This document shows positions 11,485 to 24,000 of a stretch of DNA of 64,000 nucleotides, piece by piece. Source of the stretch: Cryptomeria japonica (Eukaryota > Streptophyta > Pinopsida > Cupressales > Cupressaceae); assembly GCF_030272615.1 (NCBI RefSeq), contig NC_081415.1, positions 186,559,994-186,623,993 of the forward strand, read 5' to 3'. The translations under genes and the position numbers were made by a program. Every line of letters starts with the position of its first letter. Positions within the stretch are counted from its first letter, which is position 1. A model generated the notes under the pieces. It was given only the letters and a program-made list of their open reading frames with translations. It made no database searches and had not been told where the DNA came from.

Positions 11485-12060
11485 CATTAAAATTGAGTGG
11501 CCTCCTGGAAGTGAGATTTCTCTTTCCTGGAAGTTTCCACCTTGCTAATCCACTGTGCCAAAAGCTCTTAGGGTGATTCCACAAATTTTTTGTCTTTGCT
11601 GTGAATGGTTATAATTATTTAATGGCCTACTGAAACTGACATTAAAATTGAGTGGACATGTTAAGAATTTAGTGGCCTCCTGGAAGTCACATTTCTCTTT
11701 AAATGGAAGTTTCCACCTTGCTATTCCTCTTGTATTTTATCCATCATTCCAAAAGCTCTTTTAGGGTGATTACCGCATTTTTCTGTCTTTGGTCTGAAGG
11801 CTATGACAACTAGCATTAAAATTGAGTGGACGTGTCGGCCTTGCAGATTAGAATTTAATGGCCTCCTCTAAATGCCCTATCTTATCTCTTTCAGAGGAGT
11901 TTCTCCACCATCCAAGACTAGAATATTTTTCTCTCTCCTGTCAATGGTAACTATCATTTTTCAGGCTCTGATGGCTGACATTAAAATTAAGTGGACGTGT
12001 CTTCCATGCACTTTTTTGAGTTTGGGTGATGATTGCAAGATTATACACAAATAGTAAAAA
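11485..12060. repeat. Four-unit degenerate repeat of about 155-175 bases
   Basis: The word cattaaaattgagtgg (last copy aagtgg) starts at 11485, 11640, 11814 and 11979. Between copies recur ggcctcctggaagt, tggaagtttccaccttgcta, ccaaaagctctt and gtcttt. The units therefore align over most of their length. It resembles a short decayed satellite or minisatellite. Non-coding. Confidence 0.7.
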
Positions 12061-13699
12061 GATTAAATTGATTTGTTTCAAATAAATACCATCCAAAGAC
12101 TAGTCAAATCAAAACAAACAATCTTATCTTATCTCATGTGCACTAGCAACACATATGAATGTTGTAGGTGTCCACACGTCAATTGCCAACCCTCTATAAT
12201 GGTGTTCAATATGGGGTTCAATTGACTAGACAATGTAAGGTATATGCTCATTTCAAAGGCCTTACTCATTTCAAATAACTTTTAACAATGTAGTTTATTT
12301 GTTAAGAATAATATTATATTTTTTGATCATACCATCTATCAAGATTCAAATCTTGAGACCTTTTTTTTATGGTAGTTTAGGCAAATGACAACATTTTTTT
12401 CAGATGTATATTCTATTATATAAATGCAAGAATATTGATATCTATGTAATTTTATTGTTGAACAACTGAGAAAAAAGTCTTTAATAGAGTTATTTCATGT
12501 TTCACTTAGTATATTAAGCCAATATTTTGAGTATATCAAACCTAGTATAAGTTGTAGCAAATGGTAAATGTAATTTCGCTAATAGAACATTCTTATATGA
12601 TAAAGGGGATAGGGTGTGTAGAGAGAGGAAGTCATGCAGTGCTATGAGTCTTTCAAAATCAAGAATAACATTCGAAAAAGGGGATCAACTGAGAAGGATT
12701 TGTGCAAGGATAAGAAGAGTGAGGTTATGTAATGCTCCTTGGACTATTTTGGTTTCAAACTATCTTGATTCATCTTTTCTCCTTTAATTTATTACATTTT
12801 AGCCTTGATTTTCCTTATCTCTACTCCGTTTTAATTCAACCATAGTGTTATTTGTTCCATACAATTCTTTGATGTTTGTTTGAGCTTTATTATTTTACCT
12901 TTCACATTTTGTTGAAAAATGCTTAAAACCTTTTAGTAATTGATGTAATAATAGATGGAGGTTCTAGAGATAGGACTATCAAACCATGTTAGACTTACGC
13001 ATAACAAAAATATCTTAACACCCTGAAATATCATCGATTCATATAGTAGAATGATTATAGAATTTTTATTTGCTTTCTACATGTGGAATATAGATTGGCC
13101 ATAGACCACCACAAGATAATTACAAGCTTACATGCAAATATTGAATTTGGGATAAGACTTTTGTTACTAACTCACTGACTTGTTGACTCCTAACTTGCTT
13201 AGTGACTACTATCTCTCTAGCTTCCTAATTACTTTCTCTTAAATAAAATAGATTTTTATATATCTATTATAAGCCTTAGCAATTATTTGTGTCAGTTAAA
13301 AGGTGACCCAACACTCAATGCTTCATTAAATATGTAGGTTGACTTGATCTCGATGATGAAGGTCAAAGAACTAATAAATTAGGCTAGGGTCCCAATTGGA
13401 GATTTCTTTGGTCCCAATCTATTGTATGATATGCTAGATTGCAAGGTAAACAAAGGTTTTGCATGTGTCACCTAGTAAACTATATGATATTTTATTTGTA
13501 CTATGATCAGTTTTTTAGTGATCTATCTTTCTGAAAATTGACCCAAATGTCTTGAAACTTGAATATGGTGTTCAAATGGTGTCATATATGTTTGATTTGT
13601 TGTTTCAGGCCAAATGATTGTAATACAATAGAACACATTAAAGTTTTTTGGGATGCACCTACATCAAACACCCAAGGTTATTTGATAATTAAGTCATAC
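12061..13699. other. No gene recognised
   Basis: About 1.6 kb of AT-rich DNA. Reading frames are short and lack recognisable motifs on either strand. It may be decayed repeat sequence. Confidence 0.5.
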
Positions 13700-14590
13700 A
13701 CTTTACCAATTATGGATAAAATCCAAGGCATTCCATCTCTGCTTGTGAAACCCATGATGAGTCTTCTACTAGTATTCCTCTATGCTTCTAGGTGTTTGAT
13801 ATACCATCAATTTTTCTTATTATGCTCAACTATGTTATCTAAAATTTGTTCTATCTATTCTTGTTGGTATCGTGGTAGTTGCTCCTTGAAAGAAACTTTT
13901 ATATTGCCTCCGCTTAAATGTATCTCATCATACTAATGAAGATCTACAATGTTGAATATGGGTGATATGTCAATTCCATTTGGTAGCTCAACTTCATGGG
14001 TGTTACTTGAGTCAAACTTTTTTATGAATTCTTCATGGACCAAACTTCTTTATCTTGATTTTTTTTGTATGTGCCTACTAGGAATCTCTCCTTCTTTGGA
14101 CATAACTTAAATTCATCACCAACTAGGAGCTCTTAGTGTCTCCTTCTCTCATGTACCTAACCTTTGTATTTGTTATTCATTATCTCTAAGTGTTTCCCGA
14201 CTTGAATATGAATTGTAACATTTCATTTAGTTTATAAATTCCTCTACTTCTACACTAGTTTTTCCTTCTATATTGGTAAATATGAGTTTCACAACTCTTG
14301 TGGGGTGCACCCCAATTAGAATCTCAAATGGTTTTCTCCTTGTACTCATTCTTATTGAGTTATTGTATGCATTTTTTTTCTTCTTGTGATAGGATCATGT
14401 CCCAATTTTCAATCTTGTCTCCTACTAGACATCTCAACAAGATGCTCAAACTTTTGCCTACTACCTCCATTTATCCATTAGTTTGTGGGTGAAATGCAGA
14501 ACTAAAATTCAAACATTTCTTCTTCTTCTTCATAATATCCTCCATAAATATTAAGAAAATTGTGTCTCAAACTTATAATTATATAAGATT
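13700..14590 (-). pseudogene. Relic Ty3/Gypsy integrase C-terminus and chromodomain
   Basis: The minus-strand translation, read across several stops and frame changes, gives a typical Gypsy integrase tail. Pieces include an HP/SPTN-type step (about 14500), SNLL/EHLVEMS (about 14430), NPFEILIGVHP-like sequence (about 14310), HLEIMNNKYK (about 14185), a GISPIFN-like PNGIDISPIFN (about 13960) and DSSWVSQAEMECLGF (about 13720-13765). The last piece resembles the Trp-containing end of a chromodomain, as in chromoviruses. No LTRs or upstream domains remain. Frames are heavily broken, so boundaries are approximate. Confidence 0.6.
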
Positions 14591-14971
14591 ATTATTTAAA
14601 ATAAGTTTGCATTTGAGTGCAAATTGATCCTGTTGGTAAATGGATTTGTCACTGAGATTGATTCTCCAAAAATGACAATGTCTTCCTGGGGAGAAGTTAC
14701 GGTCATTCCAATAGTTGGAGAGATTATTGTGAAATAGCTAGCTTCCTTTATTTTTGAGAGGGGCAACTCCCTCGTATGATAGGGGTTTTCAGGGTTTTTT
14801 GTACTTTTAACTTGAATGTATAAAATGAGACGAGACAAAACTAAAGGAAGATGACAAAAAAAAACCCTACTAGCAAACCTCGCATACTGAATAGGATTTC
14901 ACAACTAATAATAATTGCAAAGGAATTTTCATTATAAAGTATGTTTATCTATGCATGACCAACTTCTTCTC
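14591..14971. other. Unassigned sequence left of the Copia element
   Basis: No recognised feature. The Copia LTR similarity starts abruptly at about 14972, so a breakpoint lies there. Confidence 0.5.
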
Positions 14972-16400
14972 TCATAAATACTTATCAATTATTATTAACC
15001 AACTAAACATCAATGAAAGATGAAACAACAAAAACCAAACACATGAACACCAAAATTTAATGTGGAAAGCCCAATGTGGGAAAAACCACAGTGAGAATCA
15101 CACTCATGGTATAAATAATAGAATACAATATTTTAGGCACAAGGCCAAGGAAGCTCACTACTCTTGATTTAGACTTGCAGGCTAAGGCACCAAACTTTTG
15201 GGAAAGTTACAATGAACTTTCATTATTTAGATGCATGATACCAAGGAAAGATACAAATTTTCAGAAGCCACCAAAATAATTCATTGTCTTTCGGTTGGCA
15301 CAAAGAAAAGATGAATTGAATCTAAGGAGTATCTCTTGATCATAAACACATCACGATGTGATATTCACACTTTTGCTTCCACACACGTACTTATATGTCA
15401 TGCTCAATCAATCCTCACCACAATTCACACATATGCACATATATATATCAACTTATTTATTGTCACACTCAACTAGATCGGTCATAGACATAGTAAACAT
15501 AAATTACACAAAGTCGGGACCATGAGAATTTGCGCTAAATGGGTCCACTCTAAGAGATAAAGGGGACCCAAATAAATCACAACATGCCTTCCTAAGTTAA
15601 TTCCAATGAACTCCACACACCAACATAGCCTCCAAAGCCAATATCAAACATAATGTGTAGATAAACAATAAATCACATTAATGCATATATTCACACACCA
15701 TAGTAACACCCATGAAAAAACTTTAACTCAACCTCCAATGTATATCTAGACCAAAAGAGTATGACCAAAATAAGATAAACCAACCGATTTGGTCAAAGAG
15801 AGATACAACAAATAGCGACAAATAAAATATAAACTGGAACACTACACGAGCAATGTGAACATATCCTCCAAGCTACAACACTTGAACTAACACTATGGAA
15901 CAAGGCAAAGCATTCTCACTAGTCCTGACAACAACCTCACTGCCAACAAATTGTAATAACAAACTTCAACATCTAAACTACTAAGGACCTCAAAACATAA
16001 TAGTGCAATATCCACAAAATGTAGTCTACATTAAATCTAGAACCACGAGCCATCATTTTCAAAAATGGAGGAATGTAGCTCGAATTCTCCCATAAAAACT
16101 TTAAATACTCTTTTTTGTACATTTCAACTTCCACTATTGTCACCTTTTGAAAAAACCACATACTCACTCAATATCACCACGAGACATTGTAACAACATCT
16201 ATAAACTCATTTCCAGACCATACATAGGAACCAATAATCAGATTCACAACAATTGCCATAATTATACTCAGAACTTAAGTAAGCATCTGCAACTTCCCCT
16301 TTACCTTTGTCATCAATACACATAAGTGTGATATTAATGAAAACACCACACAAACTACAACTAATCTCCCATGATCAAAATTTTGACATCAATGACAACA
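14972..16400 (-). repeat. 3' LTR of the Copia element, outer end truncated
   Basis: 14972-15200 aligns with 62203-62370 and with 63957-64000 in the 5' LTR (shared tattattaaccaacta, atgaacaccaaaatt, ggaagctcact). The inner end is placed near 16400, where minus-strand TGTTGTCATTGATG follows a purine-rich caaaggggga stretch. That inner limit is approximate because the matching part of the 5' LTR lies outside the window. Confidence 0.65.
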
Positions 16401-16741
16401 CAAACTCATGTTTCCAATAGTGTCCCCCTTTGTCATTAATGATAATACTTGCACTACCAAAAAAATAAAATCTCCAATTATAACTCTCTCCCCTTTGATA
16501 TCAAGGACAAAGGGCACAACACTTCACATGACAACTTTATCAAACAATTCTCCCCCTTTTGAGTATATCTTTGATATCTACAATACTTCACCTATGAGGG
16601 ATATCCCTCTTCTTCACATATCTTCCTGCAACTAGGAAACCACAATCTTCACCACTCCCCCTTAGAGAATCCACCACATTAACCCAAGAAACAAATGATA
16701 GACTATGAATCCCCTTAGAAAGATGCACCACTTCTATGTGT
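16401..16741 (-). other. Copia 3' untranslated region with purine-rich tracts
   Basis: Lies between the pol stop and the 3' LTR. On the minus strand it contains several G-rich purine runs (ctaagggggag near 16660, aaaagggggag near 16555, aaaggggagag near 16490, aaagggggac near 16430). Any of these could act as polypurine tract. Confidence 0.5.
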
Positions 16742-16831
16742 CTAGCTCAAAGTAGGATGGGAAATAACCCTTAACTTCTCTCCGAGATACTCAAAAGTAT
16801 CCTTTGACAGTGCCTTGGTGAAAATATCTAC
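16742..16831 (-). pseudogene. Last residues of Copia pol (RNase H end)
   Basis: The minus strand reads VDIFTKALSKDTFEYLGEKL and ends at TAG 16742-16744, the usual Copia pol C-terminus. The preceding codons lie at 47104 and above, on the other side of the Gypsy array. The tctac duplication (16827-16831) is part of this sequence. Confidence 0.88.
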
Positions 16832-18624
16832 AGAAGCTCTGCAAAAAGGATTAGAAAATCTGTTTGATGGCAACACACACAAGAGCACAAGAAACAAACG
16901 TTAGTGTTAGCAACAAAAGATTATCCTAAACAGGCATATCAAGAGAGATATTAAGCATGAAATAGAAAGCATATAAACATAGAATGAAATAGCTAATCAA
17001 GATGCTCATAGTTGCTCCTCCCTTGTTCCTCTCCTCTCCAAGTCCCAAATGAGTGTAGCTCTCAGCTTTTAGCACTAGCCATGGATGCCATATGCAGATT
17101 CAAGATGGTTGAATATGATAAGCAAATGCTATGCAAGTGTAGATAGTGATGCTATCAGAAAGCTCTATGCTAATGCCAGTATAACAACAATACTCTAAAA
17201 TGCTTCTTTTTTTGCTTGAGGAGAAGGGTTCTATTTATAGAAGAAATGGAGAAATGAAGGGTTAAGATTGAGCAATCTTAACAAGGGTTAGGATTGAAAG
17301 TTGGGGATCCATGTGCACAATTGGCACCAATAAAATGGTGACAAGTGTCAACATAGGATTGGGTTGAGAGAAGAGGTTAGAGGCATTAAAGGCCTGAGAA
17401 GACCTCATGGTTATCTAGAGGGTAAGGGTCAAGTCCAAATTAAGATTACCCACTGGATTAAGAGTTAATCCAAGGATAAACCTTTGTGCAAATGTTTAAG
17501 AGATAATCATGGTCAAAGCATTAATGGCCTGATGAGACCTTTGGGTTGGGTAGAGGTTGAGTCAAAACAAATGTTTTAACCATGTGGGAGGGTTGAATTA
17601 ACCATTAATGGTTATTGGAGACTTTGGGGATTAAGTGGTTGAAGGTTGGAAGCCTTCAATGGTTTTCAAAGACTTTAAGGGTTTTGGTGGTTGAAGGTTG
17701 AAAGCCTTTAATGGTTATCAAAGACTTTTTAGGCTTTGAGAAGTGACTCCATTTTGTTTAGGAATGTGACAAAGTTTAGAAGATGGTTTAGGCTAATTAG
17801 AAGTGATTAGAAGAATCTAGAAGGGGTTCAGGCATGCAAGTGGATTTTGTAGGAAAATGCAAGTGGGAGAAATTTTGGTATTTTCAATTAAAATAAAATC
17901 ATTTATTTCAATTGAATGGTGTAATTTGCATTTGGATAAATATTCAAATAAATATTAATTTATTTAAATGAGAAAAATGAAGATAAAGCATTAAAATGCT
18001 TGAAGACTTTGAGGGAAACCATTAAAGGCTTGAAGACTTTAAGGAAAACCATTAAAGTCTTAAGAAGACTATAGAAGGAAGCCATCAAGTTTGAAGACTT
18101 TAAAGCCATCAAGTTTGAATACTTTAAGGGAAACCATTAAAGGTTTCAAGTGGGTGAGGATAAATAGGATTTTAAATAAATAATTTATTTAAAATAGTTG
18201 TGCAACTTGCTTTTGTAGGAAAATACAAGTGGGTGGAGGATAAAGGTGATTTAAATAAATTATTTATTTAAAATAATTGTGCAACTTGCATTTGTAGGAA
18301 AATGCAAGTGGGTGGAGGATAAAGGTGATTTAAATAAATATTAATTTATTTAAATGTGAGAGGTGGGATTTTGGGGGTTTTAAATAAATATTAATTTATT
18401 TAAATGTGAGAGAAGATTTAATTAAATAAATATGATTTATTTATTTAATTAATGGTCTGAATTTGGTTAAGTGAATTAAATCAAATAAATTGAATAATTT
18501 ATTTAATTAATAGGAGAATAGGGTTAAGATGAATTAATTAAATATTAATTATTAATTGATGGTTAAATAATCAAATAAATACTAAGTATTCATTTAATTA
18601 AGTGGACAGATTTATGTGACTACA
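16832..18624 (-). repeat. Array LTR1 (outer 3' LTR)
   Basis: 1793 bases. On the minus strand it runs from TGTAGTCACATAAATC to the end that reads agaagctctgc on the plus strand. The other two copies have tgatgctctgc there, so the terminus carries two changes. It lacks 9 bases present in LTR2 and LTR3 near 18550. Four substitutions from LTR2 were counted in about 390 aligned bases (16841-17230). Confidence 0.92.
17232..17239 (-). promoter_or_regulatory. TATA box of array LTR1
   Basis: The minus strand reads tataaata then gaaccc. The same box occurs at 31468-31475 (LTR2) and 45702-45709 (LTR3), and an analogous one in element 1. Confidence 0.55.
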
Positions 18625-18638
18625 TTTGCCCCTCTTTG
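18625..18638 (-). promoter_or_regulatory. Polypurine tract, internal copy A
   Basis: Minus-strand caaagaggggcaaa directly upstream of LTR1. Identical to that of element 1 and of copy B. Confidence 0.85.
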
Positions 18639-21032
18639 AGACGGTGCGGTTTATCGCGTCGTTTCAAAGAAAGAAAAATAGGTGTGAAGAAATGCCCCAT
18701 AAAATGTAAATTTAATGGGTGGTATGCCCCCTCGAGAGATGGGCCAAATTTTATTATTATTATTTTTTTTTTGTGAAAAATCGGGCGGTCTCTCGAAAAA
18801 GAATGAAAAGTGGAGGGGATGTAGAATAGAAGAAATTAGAACTAATGATGAAAGAATGGGAGAAAATGGAGTGAATATGAAGAAACAACAAGCCAGCGAG
18901 TACCCTGAGGTCATGCAAGAGATACATAGTAGATGTAGTGAGGGGTTTTGATTGATGCTATACAATTGATCAAAATTGGTTGGACAATCTGGTGCAATCG
19001 GTTGAATTGCCCCAGTCAAGTCAAAGCGTGACAGTTGATGTCAGTTGGTCGTTTGAACATGATAAAGTCTGAGTAAGTGAATCAAAGTGACCTGATGGTG
19101 ACTCAGACAATTAATGTAAATGTCCGATGAAGTCAAGGTATATGAAGCAAAAAACTCGTTGAGACGTAGACAATTGATGTAATTGTCCGTTGGATAGTGT
19201 TTGATTGGTTGATCAATTGATAGTGTGTGCATGTGATGGATGGCTGTGGGGAATCATGGCAGCCCCGTTGAGACTAGGTCATTATGATAAATGCCTGATG
19301 TAGTCTAGGATTGCCATAATCGATTACCTGTTGAGACCCGAAGATACTTGATCAGAGTATCTGTTGATAGTCTAGGTGTGCGTGAGTTGATGTATCTGTG
19401 TAGACAGAGTAACTGGCTTAATTTTTTTGGATGAGTGAGGATGGGAAGCGATGAAGGGATTAGGATGATTTTGATGATCAAGATAGGGAGGGTGAGGGGG
19501 GATTTGATGTTAGATAGAAGATATGGAGGACTAGGACCGAGTCCTATGGAAGAAGATGAGTAAAATAGAGTATGCATTATTATGACTATGTATGCATGAG
19601 ATGCAACTATTATGAATGTATGGATGGGTGGAATGCAATGAAATGCAATATATACAGATGAGATGGAATGACGATCCATGGTGCTTTATTTTTCATCATT
19701 GAGCTTTAAAATGTTGTAAGAAAATACAAGCAACTTGACATAAAGATTCAAGATGACTAGAGTATTTCTTACATGGATTTTGATATAGCAAGTTAATACA
19801 AGCAACTTGATATAATGGATCAAGTTGACCAGAGTATTGCTTGCAGAACAGACAAGGATTATCTCCTTTCATGGATGACTTGGATCGTCCTCCTTGATCT
19901 TAGGTTGATCATATCCTGAGACAAGTGCATACCATAATAAGAGATAAAACCTTTATCCAGTTTGGTTGAGGTAGGAGGAACCAATGAAAGAGCATTGTAC
20001 CTACAAACAAACAGTATATACATAAAGAATAAAGAATATGGATCCTTGGTAATGGTTCATGCTCATATGGTCGATGTATACGCTATAGTCAGCAAGCCGT
20101 AGTGATCTATGACTACATTTTGCATAAGATCACGTAGCTTAGTGAACTTCCCACGTAGACACCATTAGTACATGCCCCAGTACTTCATTGGAAGTAATGC
20201 GCAAATGATACAAAACAATGCTGAAAGATCCTAATATAAATTACTACACCATAAATCAACCAAGTATTTGATAGCTTAACATAATTTTCTTGTCAAAGAA
20301 AATGTCATCTTGTCTTTGTTTTGATAAGGAAGGATGCATCCTTGTTTAAGACAGTTTGGATTGTTGATGTTGATTGTGTTGGTCAAGTGATAAGTGGTCA
20401 GTTGTGTGAGTATTTTGTCAATGTTTGTTTTGTATCTGATCGGATGAATATGTACAAGGTGTTGTCATGTTTTTGGGTGATTTTCGATGGTTTTTCGATG
20501 TTTTTGGATTTTGTGTAATAGTTTTTGAATGTTTGTGGATTTTGTGAGTCATTTCTGAATGTTTTTGGATTTTGTATTGTTTGTGAATGTTTTTGATATT
20601 TTTGATGATTGCCTGAATGAAGAGCATAATGACACATAAGACAATGTAGAATCCACTTCCATCAATAGGTTAAGGGTATTGCCCCCAGTTTTTAGATGTG
20701 ACTATGAAAAGGTGGGATGCTAGACGCATGGAGTACTTTCTTAATGACAGATGAATAACAAGCCATGGCTTTGGATGGATGGATGTATGTATGAAGTAAA
20801 TGTGATCACAACAAGTCTGAAAAGATAATGGAGCCATAGCCCTTACGAGTGGCGCCTGTTTGCTAGGTTTTCACCATCGCACTTACCCAAGGTGCCACCG
20901 GAGTGGTTGTTCACCGTTTGGATGCATGATTTTTCTTTACTTTTTTTGAATGTTTTTGTATTTTCTTTAGGACATTTTCTGAATGTTTTTGATATTTTCT
21001 GATATGTAGGGGAGCCTGATGCTCTGTATACC
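18639..21032. other. 3' spacer of copy A with antisense ORF remnant
   Basis: Non-coding in the element sense. The antisense (plus) frame 18715-18951 starts with MGGMPPREMG and contains KSGGLSKKNEKWRGC, matching element 1. No PMD follows: the stretch near 19260-19310 matches element 1 around 7800-7850 and then passes to spacer resembling 3880-4900 of element 1. 20460-20600 is a short tgaatgtttttggattttg repeat with one more 11-base unit than copy B. Confidence 0.65.
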
Positions 21033-24000
21033 TTAGGTATAAAACCGTTTGAGGTGCATGCTATTGATTGGATCTGCGAGCAGTTCTCCGTCTGATGTAG
21101 CCAACTGATATGCCTCAGACCCGAATACAGCAGTGACAACATATGGGCCCAACCAATTTGATTCAAACTTGCCTTGATGTTCTCTATTTGGTTCGTTGCG
21201 AGGATTTTCTCGAAGAACAAGATCACCTACCACAAATGTACGAGATCTAACTCGGTGATTGTAGCTTCTACTCATGCGCTGTTGATAGGCTTTGAGGTGA
21301 TTGTATGCAGCTTGTCGCTTCTCATCTAGTAACTCTAAGTCCTGAAGACGGGATACTCTGTATGCTTCATCATCGATGAGATTGTGCAATGAAACTCGTA
21401 AGGATGGTATCTCGACCTCAATAGGTAAGATAGCTTCAGTACCATAGACCAATGAATAAGGAGTTGCACCTGTAGGGGTCCGAATGCTAGTTCGATATGC
21501 CCATAGCGCTGGATTCAATTGAACATGCCAATCACAGTCGGCATCATTGACTGTCTTCTTTAGGATCCTCAATATGTTTTTATTGGATGCTTCAGCCTGA
21601 CCATTGCCTTGTGGGTAATAGGGAGTGGAAAAGTGGTGTTGGATATGAAATTTCTCACAAAGCTCACGGACATCTTGATTTTTGAAAGGAAGACCGTTAT
21701 ATGTGACAATGGACATGGGCACACCATACCGGCAGATGATGTAATTGAGGATGAATGAGGCAATCTGCTTGCCAGTGACTTGGGTAAGTGGAACAGCTTC
21801 GATCCACTTGGTGAAATATTCGGTGGCGGTAATAATGAATTTATGGCCGTTGGATGAAGATGGATGAATCTTACCCACAAGGTCAAGGCCCCATTGACAG
21901 AAAGGCCATGGTGTCGTGATTGGTTGCAGTTTCTGGGCCGGTGCATGTATCAGGTTGTCGTGAACTTGAAATTTCTTGCATTTCCTGACAAAGTAGTAGG
22001 CATCCTTTTCCATAGATGGCCAATAGTATCCAGCTTGCATGAGTTTCTTGGCTAGTGACGGACCACTTGAGTGAGTCCCGCAGATTCCTTCATGTACCTC
22101 TTCCAAAGCCTTTGTTATCTCACCTAGTTCCAGACATTGAAGGAGAGTACCATCAAGACCGCATCGGTATAGGGTTTTGGCAATAATGGTATATCGAGCA
22201 GTTTGGCGAATGAAGGTTTTGCGTTGGTTATTTGATTGGTTGGGAGGAAGGGTGTGATCGCGGAGATAGTTGTAGAACTCAGCATACCATGGGGATTCAG
22301 AACCAACAAGGTGACATATCATTTTAGATTTGGGGATATCATAAGCGGGGATCCAAAGCTGTTCTACCAAGAACTCGTAGCGTGTTGAATTCTGTGGAAG
22401 ATCTAGTAGAGATGCGATGGTAGCCATGGCATCAGCAGCTCGATTCTGATCTCTTGGTATCTGCTCAAAAGTGATAGTAGTAAATGATGTCTTTAGAGTG
22501 TCCACCATTTTCTTATATGGCATGAGTTTATCATCCTTGGTCTGATATTCATCGGTTGCTTGTCGAATGACTAGTTGGGAATCGCCATATACTTGCAGTT
22601 CTTGTAATTTCCATTGTATGGCTAGCATGAGTCCTGTGATCAAAGCCTCATATTCTGCTATGTTGTTTGTGCATGGAAATGTGAGCCTGTAAGACTTCGG
22701 GATGCTATCACCTTGAGGTGTGATAAACAGAATGCCTGCCCCCGAGCCGTGCCTAGTGTATGAACCATCAAAATATAGTTTCCATGATTGTGCTTCTATA
22801 ATCATGAATATCTCTTCATCTGGAAAATTGGAAATGAGAGGATGATCGCCTATGAGGGGCACATCGGCCAACCGATCTGCAATGACTTGACCTTTGATAG
22901 CTTTATGGTCCACATACTCAATGTCAAATTCACTTAGAATCATCACCCATTTGGCCAAGCGACCTGTCAATGCTGCTTTCTTGAGTAAGTACTTGAGTGG
23001 ATCAATCTTTGCAATGAGTTTCACCTTGTGTGTTAACAGATAGTGCCTCAGTTTAGTGGCTGCCAAGATTACTGCTAGGCAAGCTCGCTCAATAGGTGTG
23101 TAATTGAGTTCATAGCCCACCAGTGTGTGAGAGATGTAGTAAATAGCACACTCTTTTCCTTCTGCATTATGTTGTGCCAGTAGTACACCCAATGCTATAC
23201 TTGTTGCTGAGATATAGAGCAATAATGGTCTACTTGGATCTTGTGGCATCAGCAATGGTGGATTCATGAGATAGTCTTTAAGCGCCTGAAATGCTTGTTG
23301 GCATTTGGCATCCCACTGAAAGCGGATGTTCTTGTGTAGCAGGTGTGTGAAGGGGTGACACTTATCAGCCAATTGTGCAATGAATCTTCAGATGGATTGA
23401 AGTCGCCCTTGTAATGTCCTTAGCTGACTGATATTCTTTGGTGGTGGCATGTCCATGATTGCTTTAACCTTTGCTGGATCGACCTCAATGCCTTTGGTTG
23501 AGACAATGTATCCTAGAAGCTTCCCGGAGGTCACTCCGAACACACATTTCTTTGGGTTGAGTTGAACATGGTATTGTTCCAGTCTATCAAAGATTTTATC
23601 TAAGATGTGAAGATGTCCTTCTCTAGTAAGTGATTTTGCTAGTAAATCATCCACATAATTTTCCATCATAGTATGCATCATGTCATGGAAGATGGTGGTC
23701 ATTGCTCTTTGATAGGTCACTCTTGCATTCTTTAAACCAAAAGGCATTACATTCCAGCAGTATGTGCCCCATGGACATGTGAAGGCTGTCTTATGTTGGT
23801 CCTCTGGTGCGATCTTTATTTGATTGTATCTTGAAAAGCCATCCATGAGTGAAAGCATGGCATGTCCTGCTGTCAAATCCACTATGATGTCGATATTTGG
23901 TAGGGGGAAGTCATCCTTAGGACATGCCTTATTCAGATCTCTGAAGTCTATACAAATGCGGATGCCCCCTTCTGGTTTGCCGACTGGCACAATATTGGAG

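Noticed and set aside
11485-12060. CRISPR-like spaced repeats
   Set aside because: Repeats are long, degenerate and similar between the short words, and the DNA is plant nuclear.
10240-14971. Host gene in the only sizeable stretch outside the main elements
   Set aside because: No exon-like conserved protein text on either strand apart from the retroelement relic at 13700-14590.
19305-19679. Minus-strand frame of 124 codons in the 3' spacer, repeated at 33550-33924
   Set aside because: Low-complexity Ile/Leu/Ser-rich translation in spacer DNA, and the homologous region of element 1 does not keep the frame.
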